Shown here: one piece after another, positions 44,941 to 54,541 of the stretch
Numbering within the stretch: position 1 is the stretch's first letter
Layout of the letters: each line of letters begins with the position of its first letter
From: Xanthobacteraceae bacterium
GTDB taxonomy: Bacteria > Pseudomonadota > Alphaproteobacteria > Rhizobiales > Xanthobacteraceae
DNA length: 64,000 nt
Reading direction: 5' to 3'
Assembly (NCBI GenBank): GCA_029239875.1
Contig: JARBUD010000001.1
Span: forward strand, 1-64,000
The notes under the pieces: model-generated
Databases searched by the model: none
What the model saw: only the letters and a program-made list of their open reading frames with translations
Told to the model about the DNA's origin: nothing
Translations under genes and position numbers: made by a program

Positions 44941-45417
44941 ATGAAGACCCTGTCCTTCTTCCGCCTCGTGCTCGCGGTCGGCCTGTGCCTGATGGTCGGC
45001 GCCGTCGGGTCGCTGGTGACCACGCCGAAGATCCCGACCTGGTACGCCGCGCTCGCCAAGCCGGCATGGACGCCGCCGGACGCTGCGTTCCCCATCGTCT
45101 GGACCACGCTCTACGTGCTGATGGCGGTGGCGCTGTGGCGGCTCTGGCAGTTGCACCGCCCCTCGCCGCAGCGGCGCCTCGCCATCGGGCTGTGGTTCGT
45201 CCAGCTCGCCCTCAACGCGCTGTGGTCGCCGGTGTTCTTCGGCATGGAGGCCATCGGCGCGGCACTTATCGTCATCCTCGTGCTGTGGCTCGCCATCGCC
45301 GCGACGATCTGGGCGGCCGCGCGGATTGACCGCGTGGCGGCCGGACTGCTGACCCCCTATCTCCTGTGGGTGTCCTATGCGACGGCGCTGAATGCTGCCA
45401 TTCTCGCGCTGAACTAG
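44941..45417 (+). CDS. TspO/MBR family protein
   Basis: Five-helix membrane protein of the tryptophan-rich sensory protein/translocator family that binds porphyrins and affects tetrapyrrole-linked regulation. The 158-residue product has the conserved WYAALAKPAWTPPDAAFPIVWTTLY region, then NALWSPVFF in the middle and PYLLWVSYATALNAAILALN at the end. ATG 44941 follows AAGGAG. It precedes a HIG1-domain gene and a cobalamin adenosyltransferase gene. A link between tetrapyrrole sensing and cobalamin is suggestive only. Confidence 0.93.
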   Translation: MKTLSFFRLVLAVGLCLMVGAVGSLVTTPKIPTWYAALAKPAWTPPDAAFPIVWTTLYVLMAVALWRLWQLHRPSPQRRLAIGLWFVQLALNALWSPVFFGMEAIGAALIVILVLWLAIAATIWAAARIDRVAAGLLTPYLLWVSYATALNAAILALN

Positions 45418-45449
45418 AGTCGGTCCCGCAAGGGCCGCCGGAGACCTCG

Positions 45450-45653
45450 ATGGACCTCGTCACCATCGCCAAGTTCATCATCCTGCCGATCGCGCTGGGC
45501 GCGGTCGCCGTGGTGCTGATCCTCGGCCTGGCCAACATGGCGCGCGGCGGCTCGCCGCTGCGCTCGCAGAAGCTGATGCAGTGGCGCGTGCTCCTGCAGG
45601 CGGTGGCGCTCTGCTTCGTGCTGCTCACCATCATCCTGATGCACCAGGGCTGA
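45450..45653 (+). CDS. HIG1-domain twin-transmembrane protein
   Basis: A 67-residue inner-membrane protein with two helices (about 7-29 and 48-65) joined by the conserved loop ARGGSPLRSQKLMQWRVLLQ, the bacterial HIG1 signature. Mitochondrial relatives help assemble or tune cytochrome oxidase; bacterial function is not well defined. ATG 45450 lies 32 bases after tspO. The next gene, the adenosyltransferase, begins 21 bases later, so they are probably cotranscribed; this neighbourhood is widely conserved in Rhizobiales. Confidence 0.88.
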   Translation: MDLVTIAKFIILPIALGAVAVVLILGLANMARGGSPLRSQKLMQWRVLLQAVALCFVLLTIILMHQG

Positions 45654-45674
45654 GGGCAAAAGGGCGCATCGGCC

Positions 45675-46280
45675 ATGGTCGTGCTCAACCGCATCTACAC
45701 GCGCACCGGCGACGACGGCTCCACCGCGCTCGGCAGCGGCGAGCGGCGGGCGAAGTATGACCTGCGCGTATCGGCCTATGGCACGGTGGACGAGACCAAC
45801 GCCGCCATCGGCGTCGCCCGGCTCGCCACGCAGGCGGAGCCGGCGCTCGCCGACATCGACGCCGTGCTGGCGCGCATCCAGAACGACCTGTTCGACCTCG
45901 GTGCCGACCTCTCCGTGCCCGACACCGGCGAGCCACTCGGTTATGAGCCGCTGCGCATCGTCGCCGCGCAGGTGGACGGGATCGAGCGCGACATCGACCG
46001 GCTGAACGCCCCACTCAAGCCTCTTCGTTCCTTCGTGCTGCCGGCCGGCACCCCGGCGGCGGCGCATCTGCACGTCGCCCGCACCGTGTGCCGGCGCGCC
46101 GAGCGGCTCGTGGTCGAGCTCTCGCGCACCGAAGGCGAAATCGTCTCGCCGGCAGCGGTGAAGTACCTCAACCGCCTCTCCGACCTGCTCTTCGTCATGA
46201 GCCGGGCGGCGAACGCCCGCGCAGAGGGCCAAATGGGCGGCGACGTGCTGTGGGTGCCTGCCGCCGGCCGCGGCGGCTGA
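45675..46280 (+). CDS. Cob(I)alamin adenosyltransferase (PduO type)
   Basis: Makes adenosylcobalamin from cob(I)alamin and ATP. The 201-residue product carries the ATP-binding YTRTGDDGSTALGSGER near the N-terminus. The FVLPAGTPAAAHLHVARTVC and RRAERLVVEL segments and the C-terminal YLNRLSDLLFVMSRAANA complete the PduO-type signature. No other cobalamin synthesis genes are in the window; mmsA at 61 kb belongs to a pathway feeding a B12-dependent mutase. ATG 45675. Confidence 0.94.
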   Translation: MVVLNRIYTRTGDDGSTALGSGERRAKYDLRVSAYGTVDETNAAIGVARLATQAEPALADIDAVLARIQNDLFDLGADLSVPDTGEPLGYEPLRIVAAQVDGIERDIDRLNAPLKPLRSFVLPAGTPAAAHLHVARTVCRRAERLVVELSRTEGEIVSPAAVKYLNRLSDLLFVMSRAANARAEGQMGGDVLWVPAAGRGG

Positions 46281-46285
46281 CGGCG

Positions 46286-47005
46286 ATGCTCATTCCCTTC
46301 AATGACGACAACCCGCTCGAAGGAATCACCCACGCCTATGTCACATGGGCGCTGATCGCGGCGAACGTGCTGGTCTTCTTGGCTGTCCAGCACGGCTACC
46401 GAGCAGAGATCGACGTCGCCTCGGCCTTCGGCTTCGGCGCCATTCCGGCGGTGGTGACGCATGCCGCCGTGTTGCCGGCCGAATATGTTCGCCTGCCGCC
46501 GGAGCTGACGCTGGTCAGCTACATGTTCCTGCATGGCGGCTGGATGCACCTCGCCGGCAACATGGCCTTCCTCTGGGTGTTCGGCGACAATGTCGAGGAC
46601 GCGCTCGGCCATGCCCGCTTCCTCGCCTTCTATCTGATCTGCGGCATCGCCGGCGGGCTCGCCCATTCCCTCGCCATGCCTGATTCGGCCTCCCCGCTGG
46701 TCGGCGCGTCGGCCGGCATATCCGGCCTCGTCGGCGCCTATCTCATGCTGCACCCGAATGTGCGCATCTGGGTGCTGTTCTTCCTGCGCGTACCGCTGCG
46801 CATCCCCGCCATCTGGCCGCTCGGCGCCTGGATTGCCTTCCAGCTCTGGAGCCTTGCGATGTCCGGCGAGCAGGACACCGCCTGGTGGGCGCATATCGGC
46901 GGGCTCGTCACCGGCGCGGTGCTCATCGTCTTCATGCGCCGCCGGGGCGTGCCGCTCTGGGTGATGACGCGCGACGGCACGCCCGACGGACGCCCGCCGG
47001 TGTGA
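46286..47005 (+). CDS. Rhomboid-family intramembrane serine protease
   Basis: Membrane protease of 239 residues cutting within transmembrane helices. The catalytic Ser is in VGASAGISGLVGAYL and the catalytic His in WWAHIGGLVTGAVLI; the HGGWMHLAGNMAFLWVFGDNVED loop is standard for rhomboids. About six or seven hydrophobic segments are visible. ATG 46286 is 5 bases after the adenosyltransferase stop, indicating cotranscription. Substrates are unknown. Confidence 0.93.
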   Translation: MLIPFNDDNPLEGITHAYVTWALIAANVLVFLAVQHGYRAEIDVASAFGFGAIPAVVTHAAVLPAEYVRLPPELTLVSYMFLHGGWMHLAGNMAFLWVFGDNVEDALGHARFLAFYLICGIAGGLAHSLAMPDSASPLVGASAGISGLVGAYLMLHPNVRIWVLFFLRVPLRIPAIWPLGAWIAFQLWSLAMSGEQDTAWWAHIGGLVTGAVLIVFMRRRGVPLWVMTRDGTPDGRPPV

Positions 47006-47206
47006 AATCGGCCTACCGTCAGCGTTGACAGGCCGGGGGGCGAACCATAGTTTCCCCGGCGTTTTCCGCGGGCCGATGCCGACCCCAAGCGCCGCTCCCG
47101 AGCGCCCGATTCCACGCTCATCGCCCGGCCTTGCCGCGACATCGCCTTCCTGTGAATGCGGCTGCCACGAGCGGGGCCTCACGCCCCGCAGGGCGGGAGA
47201 TATGTG

Positions 47207-47977
47207 ATGAAGATCCTGGTGCCCGTGAAGCGGGTGGTCGACTACAACGTCAAGATCCGCGTCCGGCCGGACGGCTCCGGCGTCGAGCTCGCCAACATCA
47301 AGATGTCGATGAACCCCTTCGACGAGATCGCCGTCGAGGAGGCGCTGCGACTGAAGGAAGCGGGCAAGGCGAGCGAAGTAATCGCGGTCTCCATCGGCCC
47401 GGTGAAGACCGACGAGACCATCCGCACCGCGCTCGCCATGGGCGCCGACCGCGGCATCTGGGTGAAGACCGAGGAAGCCGGGATCGAGCCGCTCACCGTC
47501 GCCAAGCTGCTGAAGAAGGTCGTCGAGGAGGAGGCGCCCCGCCTCGTCATCCTCGGCAAGCAGGCGATCGACGACGACTGCAACCAGACCGGCCAGATGC
47601 TCGCCGCCCTGCTCGGCTGGCCGCAGGCGACCTTCGCCTCCAAGGTGGTGGTCGGCGATGCCACCAGTGGCGACGGAAATGTCACCATTTCTGTCACCAG
47701 GGAAATCGACGGTGGCCTGCAGACGCTCAGTCTCGATCTGCCCGCCGTGCTGACCACCGACCTGCGCCTCAACGAGCCGCGCTACGCCTCGCTGCCCAAC
47801 ATCATGAAGGCGAAGAAGAAGCCGATCGACGAGAAGTCGCCCGCTTCTTACGGCGTCGATGTTGCGCCGCGGCTCGAGGTGATCTCCACCACGGAACCAA
47901 CTGGGCGCAGCGCCGGCATCAAGCTCGGCTCCCCCGCCGAGCTGGTCGCCCATCTCAAGCAGGCGGGAGTGCTCTGA
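47207..47977 (+). CDS. etfB: Electron transfer flavoprotein beta subunit
   Basis: Carries electrons from acyl-CoA and other dehydrogenases to ETF-ubiquinone oxidoreductase, as heterodimer with EtfA. The 256-residue product begins [19 protein letters not shown]. It has [23 protein letters not shown] text (read here as [17 protein letters not shown]) and the AMP-site [21 protein letters not shown], plus the recognition-loop region [16 protein letters not shown] 47207 after GGCGGGAGA. etfA starts one base after its stop. Confidence 0.97.
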   Translation: MKILVPVKRVVDYNVKIRVRPDGSGVELANIKMSMNPFDEIAVEEALRLKEAGKASEVIAVSIGPVKTDETIRTALAMGADRGIWVKTEEAGIEPLTVAKLLKKVVEEEAPRLVILGKQAIDDDCNQTGQMLAALLGWPQATFASKVVVGDATSGDGNVTISVTREIDGGLQTLSLDLPAVLTTDLRLNEPRYASLPNIMKAKKKPIDEKSPASYGVDVAPRLEVISTTEPTGRSAGIKLGSPAELVAHLKQAGVL

Positions 47978-47978
47978 C

Positions 47979-48923
<945 letters not shown>

Positions 48924-48970
48924 CAGGCCGGTATACTCAGCCGATCAGCGTGGGGGAAACGGGCGTAACG

Positions 48971-49852
48971 ATGGGTTTCGAGATCAAGCGGATCGGCGTC
49001 ATCGGCGCCGGCCAGATGGGCAACGGCATCGCGCATGTGTGCGCACTCGCCGGCTACGACGTGGTGCTGAACGACCTCGAAGCCGACCGCATCAAGTCGA
49101 GCCTCGCCACCATCAACGGCAACATGGCGCGCCAAGTGGCCAAGGGGCTGTATGACGAGGACGAGAAGAAGGCCGCCCTCGCCCGCATCCACGGCACCGA
49201 CCAGACGTCCGACCTCGCCGACGCCGACCTCGTGATCGAGGCGGCGGTAGAGAAGGAGGAGATCAAGCGCAAGATCTTCAACACGGTCTGCCCGTTCCTG
49301 AAGCCGGAGGCGATCCTCGCCACCAACACCTCGTCGATCTCGATCACCCGGCTCGCCGCCTCCACCGACCGGCCGGAGCGCTTCATCGGCATCCACTTCA
49401 TGAACCCGGTGCCGCTGATGCAGCTCGTCGAGCTGGTGCGCGGCATCGCCACCGAGGACGAGACCTTCGAGCTGTCGAAGGGCTTCGTCACCCGGCTCGG
49501 CAAGACCTATGCGGTGTCCGAGGATTTCCCGGCCTTCATGGTCAACCGCATCCTGCTGCCGATGATCAACGAGGCGATCTACACGCTCTATGAGGGCGTC
49601 GGCTCGGTGGACGCCATCGACACCGCCATGCGGCTCGGGGCCAACCACCCGATGGGCCCGCTGCAGCTCGCCGACTTCATCGGCCTCGACACCTGCCTAT
49701 CGATCATGCAGGTGCTGCACGAGGGGCTGGCCGACAGTAAGTACCGGCCCTGCCCGCTGCTGGTGAAGTACGTCGAGGCTGGCTGGCTCGGCCGCAAGAC
49801 CCAGCGCGGCTTCTACGACTACCGCGGCGAAAAGCCGGTCCCGACGCGGTGA
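48971..49852 (+). CDS. hbd: 3-hydroxybutyryl-CoA dehydrogenase
   Basis: NAD(P)-dependent oxidation of 3-hydroxyacyl-CoA or the reverse reaction, in short-chain fatty acid or polyhydroxybutyrate metabolism. The 293-residue product has the Rossmann motif RIGVIGAGQMGNGIAHVCA and the catalytic His in GIHFMNPVPLMQLVE. The C-terminal ANHPMGPLQLADFIGLDTCL and RKTQRGFYDY are also present. ATG 48971 was chosen over an upstream in-frame codon to fit the Rossmann start. Last gene of the etfBA-hbd run and convergent with the aldo/keto reductase. Confidence 0.96.
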   Translation: MGFEIKRIGVIGAGQMGNGIAHVCALAGYDVVLNDLEADRIKSSLATINGNMARQVAKGLYDEDEKKAALARIHGTDQTSDLADADLVIEAAVEKEEIKRKIFNTVCPFLKPEAILATNTSSISITRLAASTDRPERFIGIHFMNPVPLMQLVELVRGIATEDETFELSKGFVTRLGKTYAVSEDFPAFMVNRILLPMINEAIYTLYEGVGSVDAIDTAMRLGANHPMGPLQLADFIGLDTCLSIMQVLHEGLADSKYRPCPLLVKYVEAGWLGRKTQRGFYDYRGEKPVPTR

Positions 49853-49864
49853 GCGCGGGGCGCC

Positions 49865-50848
49865 CTAGCGGGGGCGCTCCTCCTCCGGCTGTCGCGCCAG
49901 CACCCTTTCGATCTCGGCCATGACGTCGGCGGGAAGTGGCCCGAAGGCGAGCGCACCGGCGAGGCCCTCGATCTGCGCCACGGTCCGCGCGCCCGGAATC
50001 GGGATGTTGCGCTCCGATTTCGCCCATAGCCACGACAGCGCGCCCTGCGCCGGCGTCCGGCCTGCAATGGTGAGAAGGTCGCGCACGGCGTCGAGCTGGG
50101 CGAGGAAGAGCGGATTGGGCCGCGCATCGCGGAAGTAGCCGGTCACGGTATTAGCCGTCGCGCGAATGTCCCCGACGGGCATGACCGACACCGCGTCATA
50201 TTTCCCGGTCAGCAGGCCCATGCCGAGCGGCGAGCGGATGAAGGCGTGCAGCCCTTTCTCCTGAACCGTCGCCTGCATCCCCGGCGCGTCGATGAAGATG
50301 TTCATGGCGTGCTGGACCGCCATGAAGCCGGGCCGGTCGGCCACCGCCCGCACGCTCGCCGACAGGTCGGTGCTCCAGCCATAGGCGCGCACCTTGCCCG
50401 CACGCCACGCTCGTTCCATCGCCTCGAACAGCGGCTCCGCCTGCGGTACGGGGAGGTCGTTGATGTGCAGGAACAGCACGTCGATCCTGTCGCGTTCCAG
50501 CCGCGTGAGGCAGCGGTCTATGGCCGGAGACACCGACCGGGGATCGGTTTCCTCGCCCAGAAGCTGCCGCCGATCCTCGTCGATGGCGATGCCGATCTTC
50601 GTCGTCACCAGCGCCTCCGGCCGCCCCCTCAGCGCACGTGCCAGCAAGCGTTCCGCATGGCCGGCGCCATAGACCGTCGCGGTATCGAACAGCGTGATGC
50701 CCGCCCCGAGAGCAGCGTGGATAGCGCGGATCGACTCGCCATCGTCGGCATTCGTGTAGCCCAGCGGCTGCGCGCCGGCGAACATTGGCCCGCCAATCGG
50801 CCAGCATCCCATTCCCAGCGGCGCAATCTCGACATCAAGCAGTTTCAT
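49865..50848 (-). CDS. Aldo/keto reductase
   Basis: NADPH-dependent oxidoreductase of 327 residues with the TIM-barrel AKR motifs: LFDTATVYGAGHAE (Asp and catalytic Tyr), TTKIGIAID (Lys), DVLFLHIND (His) and the late cofactor motif NIPIPGARTVAQIEGLAGAL. It is divergent from the LysR gene and shares with it an inverted repeat, so the regulator very likely controls it. Substrate is unknown. ATG 50848 start; the long frame upstream is the antisense of the LysR gene. Confidence 0.93.
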   Translation of the reverse strand: MKLLDVEIAPLGMGCWPIGGPMFAGAQPLGYTNADDGESIRAIHAALGAGITLFDTATVYGAGHAERLLARALRGRPEALVTTKIGIAIDEDRRQLLGEETDPRSVSPAIDRCLTRLERDRIDVLFLHINDLPVPQAEPLFEAMERAWRAGKVRAYGWSTDLSASVRAVADRPGFMAVQHAMNIFIDAPGMQATVQEKGLHAFIRSPLGMGLLTGKYDAVSVMPVGDIRATANTVTGYFRDARPNPLFLAQLDAVRDLLTIAGRTPAQGALSWLWAKSERNIPIPGARTVAQIEGLAGALAFGPLPADVMAEIERVLARQPEEERPR

Positions 50849-50896
50849 CGTGGCTCTCGCGTTGCGGACCACGTCACTAGGCCAGATGGGCGTCGC

Positions 50897-50938
50897 TTCA
50901 TCCATGAAATATACTGTAATGATCGTTTCATGGATGAA
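50897..50938. promoter_or_regulatory. 13-bp inverted repeat between AKR and LysR genes
   Basis: TTCATCCATGAAA (50897-50909) and its exact reverse complement TTTCATGGATGAA (50926-50938) are separated by 16 bases. The right arm covers the lysR start codon at 50930. It is a strong candidate operator for self-control and for control of the divergent reductase. Confidence 0.75.
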
Positions 50939-51751
50939 AGTGGCTTCGACTGGGACGACCTCCGCTTGTTCCTCGCCGTGGCGCGGCATGGCGGACTGGC
51001 CACGGCGGCGCAAGCCACCGGGAAAAGCGCGCCGACGCTGGGCCGGCGCATGCTGGCGCTGGAGCGCCGGCTCGGGCTGGAGCTGTTCGAGCGGCAGCCG
51101 CGCGGCTACGCACTGACCGATCAGGGTAAGGAACTCCTCTCCCGTGCGATCGAACTCGAAGGCCGCATCGCCCCGCTCGCCGAGGCGCGGAACAATGGCG
51201 CGCCACCAGTAGTGAAGGTCTCGGCAGGGAGCTGGGTGACCCATCTGCTCTGTGCGCACGCCGCAACGCTGACCGCCAACGACGCCGTGGCGCTGCGGTT
51301 CATCGCGGCCGACCATGTGCTCGACATCGCGCATCGCGAGGCGGTGATCGGCATCCGCAACCGGCGACCCGAGCAGCCGGGCCTCGCCTATCGGCGGGCG
51401 GGCCGCGTGCAATTCGCCGTTTATGCGGCGGATGCCGGCGCCTCTGTGTGGGCGCGAGTCATCGGCACGACGCCCTCCGCGCTCTGGGTAAAGCAGCAGG
51501 CCGGCACCTCCGCGGCCATCGAGGTGACGCATCCACGCAATGCGCTCGACCTGACGCGGGCGGGAGCGGCGAAGGCGGTGCTGCCCACCTTCATCGGCGA
51601 CGCCGAAACCGGCCTTCACCGGCTCGGGCCTCCCATCGAGGAACTGGAGCACGAGCAATGGCTGGTCACGCACCACGAGGACCGCTTCCTCACCCCCGTG
51701 CGCCGCGTCATCGAGCGCGTGCACGCAGTGCTCAAGACGACCTTGGGCTGA
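50930..51751 (+). CDS. LysR-family regulator next to aldo/keto reductase
   Basis: Transcription factor of 273 residues, slightly short for LysR. The helix-turn-helix runs WDDLRLFLAVARHGGLATAA and GKSAPTLGRRMLALERRLG (about residues 8-50). The C-terminal substrate-binding domain is less typical (AVIGIRNRRPEQPGLAYRRA) but retains LVTHHEDRFLTPVRRVIERV. ATG 50930 lies inside the right arm of the inverted repeat. A second ATG, 50934, is out of frame. It probably regulates the divergent reductase. Confidence 0.9.
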   Translation: MDESGFDWDDLRLFLAVARHGGLATAAQATGKSAPTLGRRMLALERRLGLELFERQPRGYALTDQGKELLSRAIELEGRIAPLAEARNNGAPPVVKVSAGSWVTHLLCAHAATLTANDAVALRFIAADHVLDIAHREAVIGIRNRRPEQPGLAYRRAGRVQFAVYAADAGASVWARVIGTTPSALWVKQQAGTSAAIEVTHPRNALDLTRAGAAKAVLPTFIGDAETGLHRLGPPIEELEHEQWLVTHHEDRFLTPVRRVIERVHAVLKTTLG

Positions 51752-51757
51752 TCCACG

Positions 51758-52732
51758 TCAGGCGCGGCCGAAACCGTTCGCCACCCACCGCGCCGGGCGG
51801 CCGTCGATGGCGGCGAGGCCGAGCGCAATGATGGCGAAGCCGACCAGTTCGCGCAGCTCCATCTCCTCGCCGAGGATCAGCGCACCAAGCAGGATCGCGC
51901 TCACCGGCACCAGGAAGGTGACCAGCGAGATGTTGGTGGCGCCGTTGCGGGCGAGGATGCGGAAATAAAGGATGTAAGCGATGCCGGTGGAGAGCACGCC
52001 GAGGCCCATGAGCGCGCCGATGACGTGCAGCGAGGGCACCGGCAGCTCCCATGGCCGCTCCAGGAGCAGAGCCGCCGGCGCCAGCAGGATGGCCGAGGCC
52101 GCGAGCTGCAGCAGCGCCACGCCGAGCGGCGGCAGATGCCGGAAGCGCCGGCCATAGACCGCAGCGAAGCCGTAGGAGATGGTCGCGCCGATGGCGGCGA
52201 GTTGCGCCGGCAGATGGTGCCCGCCGAGCTGGCCGAGCAGCGACGGCCCCATCATCACCGCGACGCCGGCGAAGCCCAGCAGCACGCCGAAAAGCTTGCC
52301 GGCGGTGAGCTTCTCCTCGCGGCTGAACACCTGCACCACCAGCACGGTGAAGAGCGGCGTCGCCGCGTTGAGGATCGAGGACAGGCCGCTCGGAATGTGC
52401 TGCTGCGACCAGGCGATCAGCCCGAAGGGGATGATATTGGCGATCACCGCCATGAGGGCGAATTCGGCGACGAGCCTGCCGTTCAGCGGCACGCTGACCC
52501 CGCTCAGCCGGGCGATGACGAACAGCGCCGCGCTGCCGATGCCGACGCGGCCCAGCACCATGGTGAGCGGCGGGATCTCGGCGATAGCGACCTTGCCGAA
52601 GAAGAAGGAGCCGCCCCAGATCATCGACAACAGCACCAGCGCCGCCCAGTCGGAGGTCGCCATGGGCAGCGGGCCGGCGGCAGGAGAGGACGCGGCGAGC
52701 CCGGTGCGGGCGACGGGCTCGGAGGCGGACAT
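51758..52732 (-). CDS. EamA/DMT-family transporter
   Basis: Ten-helix inner-membrane exporter of the drug/metabolite transporter superfamily, 324 residues. Two EamA repeats are seen: helices begin with LVLLSMIWGGSFFFGKVAIA and again with AAIGATISYGFAAVYGRRF, with GLGVLSTGIAYILYFRILARNGA and FLVPVSAILLGALILGEEM in the second half. The substrate is unknown, typically amino acids, metabolites or drugs. It is convergent with the LysR gene, leaving 6 bases between stops. ATG 52732 after a GGAGGC-like site on the minus strand is not obvious, so the start is less sure. Confidence 0.92.
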   Translation of the reverse strand: MSASEPVARTGLAASSPAAGPLPMATSDWAALVLLSMIWGGSFFFGKVAIAEIPPLTMVLGRVGIGSAALFVIARLSGVSVPLNGRLVAEFALMAVIANIIPFGLIAWSQQHIPSGLSSILNAATPLFTVLVVQVFSREEKLTAGKLFGVLLGFAGVAVMMGPSLLGQLGGHHLPAQLAAIGATISYGFAAVYGRRFRHLPPLGVALLQLAASAILLAPAALLLERPWELPVPSLHVIGALMGLGVLSTGIAYILYFRILARNGATNISLVTFLVPVSAILLGALILGEEMELRELVGFAIIALGLAAIDGRPARWVANGFGRA

Positions 52733-52914
52733 GCGCAGGCTCCTGCAACGCGAGAGCCGCGACATAGGCTTTCCGCTGCGAAATTTCCACCCGTTTTCGT
52801 TGATGCCGCCATGCCATCACGCAGAACGCGCAATCACGGCCTATACTCTTTTAAGTTGTGTAATTTAGTGATTTCCTCTCAGGCGTGCGGATCACCCGCA
52901 CGGGGGGAATATCC

Positions 52915-53706
52915 ATGAACGACATGCTCTCTCAATCGCCGACCTATGCCGGTCTCGTCCTGGAGAATGGGATATTGGGCTCGCCGGAGGTGCGCCTGCT
53001 GCAGGCGCGACTGAACGACGTGCTTGGCAGCGCCCTCGTCGAAGACGGCGATTTCGGCGTCGCCACCGAAGACGCCGTGCGCCTGTTCCAGGCGCGCTAC
53101 GCCGATCCGACCGGCATGGAGATCGAGGTCGACGGCCGGGTCGGGCCGGAATCCTGGGCAGCGCTGTTCGGCGCGGAAAGCGTCGGCGCCACCAAGCCGG
53201 CCGCCGGAGACACGCGCGGGCGCGTGCTCGCCATCGCGCGCTCGCAGATCGGCGTGTGCGAGATTCCTGTCGGCTCGAACCGGGGGCCGCAGGTCGACGC
53301 CTATCATCGCGCCGCCGGGCTCGACCCGAGCAGCGGCGACCATCCCTGGTGCGTCTCCTTCGTCCAGTGGGTGTTCAGGCAAGCTTTCGACAATTCGCCG
53401 CTCTACCCCACGGCCGGCGTCCACGCGCTTTGGAAACAGCGCAAGATCGGCTCGACGGCCATCGTCGAGCCGGACAGGGCGAATGCCCGGACCGTGCGCC
53501 CGGGCATGGTGTTCACGCTGGACACCGGTGGCGGCAAGGGACATGCCGGCATCGTCGAGGACGTGGACGGCGCGCGCGGCACGCTGCTCACGCTCGAGGG
53601 CAATACCAACAATGGCGGCTCGCGCGAGGGGTACGGCGTGTTCCGGCGCAGGAGCCGGAAGATCGCCATGCCGCGCCTGCTGGGCTATATCGACTACTGC
53701 ACCTGA
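52915..53706 (+). CDS. Peptidoglycan-binding CHAP-type amidase
   Basis: Predicted cell-wall hydrolase of 263 residues. The N-terminal peptidoglycan-binding domain (about 20-90) reads [31 protein letters not shown] and [20 protein letters not shown]/NlpC-like domain follows (about 105-260) with the catalytic Cys in [13 protein letters not shown] and His in [14 protein letters not shown]. No signal peptide is visible, so export or a lytic (phage-like) release route is unclear. ATG 52915 follows GGGGGAA. The leader is AT-rich with a TATACT word at 52842. It stands alone between the EamA and TlpA genes. Confidence 0.85.
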   Translation: MNDMLSQSPTYAGLVLENGILGSPEVRLLQARLNDVLGSALVEDGDFGVATEDAVRLFQARYADPTGMEIEVDGRVGPESWAALFGAESVGATKPAAGDTRGRVLAIARSQIGVCEIPVGSNRGPQVDAYHRAAGLDPSSGDHPWCVSFVQWVFRQAFDNSPLYPTAGVHALWKQRKIGSTAIVEPDRANARTVRPGMVFTLDTGGGKGHAGIVEDVDGARGTLLTLEGNTNNGGSREGYGVFRRRSRKIAMPRLLGYIDYCT

Positions 53707-53728
53707 CCGCCGCCGGGTGGCGGCGCCG

Positions 53729-54514
53729 CTAATTGGCGCCGCTGTTCGGCCCGCCGTCCGCCAGCGCCGCGCGCAGCAGAGCGAGCGCGTCCGGGCTCGC
53801 CCATTCGGCCGGGCCGGCGATGTGGCCGATCTCGCAGCCCTTGGCGTCGATCAGCATCGTCGTCGGCAAGCCGAAGCCGCGGCCGACGGCGCGCAGCTCC
53901 TGGAAGGTCTGGCCCTTCGGATCGGTGTAGAGCGCCAGGTTCCTGATCCCGGTCTCGTCCATGAACGCCTTCGGCTTCGCCGGGTCGCGCGTGTCCATGT
54001 TGATGGCGACGACTTCGAAGCCCGGCTTGCCGCCGTCCTTGGCGCCGAGCTCGGCCTGGAGCTCGTCCAGCGCCGGCATCTCCTCGCGGCAGGGCACGCA
54101 CCAAGTCGCCCAGATGTTGACGAGCTTCAGCCCGTCGCCGCCGACCTCAGACAGCTTCACCGGCTTGCCCTCGGGGTCGAGGAAGGCCAGGTCGGGGAGG
54201 CGGGTCGGCTTCTGCGTCGGGGCGAAGGCGGCGAGTTCGCCCTTGGCGAGACCGGCGATGCGCTTGGCGGTGTCGGCCGCTGCAGTGCAGGTGGCATCCG
54301 CCCCGGCAGCCGGCGCAGTGGCGGCAGCGTCGCCGGCGGCCGAGGGCGGCAGGGTGGCAACGGCGTTGCGCGTGCCGCCCCCGATCCCGTATACGCCTGC
54401 CAGCCCGGCAATGGCGCCCAGGATCACGGCGGCGGCCACGACGAGGGCGAACCGGCCGGGGCGCGCCGAACCCGACTTCTCGGGTGGCGTCGCGTCCTCA
54501 GGTCGTTCGGTCAT
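53729..54514 (-). CDS. tlpA: TlpA-type membrane-anchored thiol:disulfide oxidoreductase
   Basis: Periplasmic thioredoxin-like reductase that helps cytochrome oxidase maturation in rhizobial relatives. The 261-residue product has an N-terminal membrane anchor (about 22-44), an Ala-rich linker with one extra Cys (TCTAAAD) and a thioredoxin domain. WATWCVPC places the redox Cys at 139 and 142, and the cis-Pro loop is [12 protein letters not shown] 54514 or 54520. Divergent from argH, 27 bases apart, an arrangement well known in Bradyrhizobium-type genomes. Confidence 0.9.
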   Translation of the reverse strand: MTERPEDATPPEKSGSARPGRFALVVAAAVILGAIAGLAGVYGIGGGTRNAVATLPPSAAGDAAATAPAAGADATCTAAADTAKRIAGLAKGELAAFAPTQKPTRLPDLAFLDPEGKPVKLSEVGGDGLKLVNIWATWCVPCREEMPALDELQAELGAKDGGKPGFEVVAINMDTRDPAKPKAFMDETGIRNLALYTDPKGQTFQELRAVGRGFGLPTTMLIDAKGCEIGHIAGPAEWASPDALALLRAALADGGPNSGAN

Positions 54515-54541
54515 GGCCATCCTCGCGGAGAAAAGTCGAAC

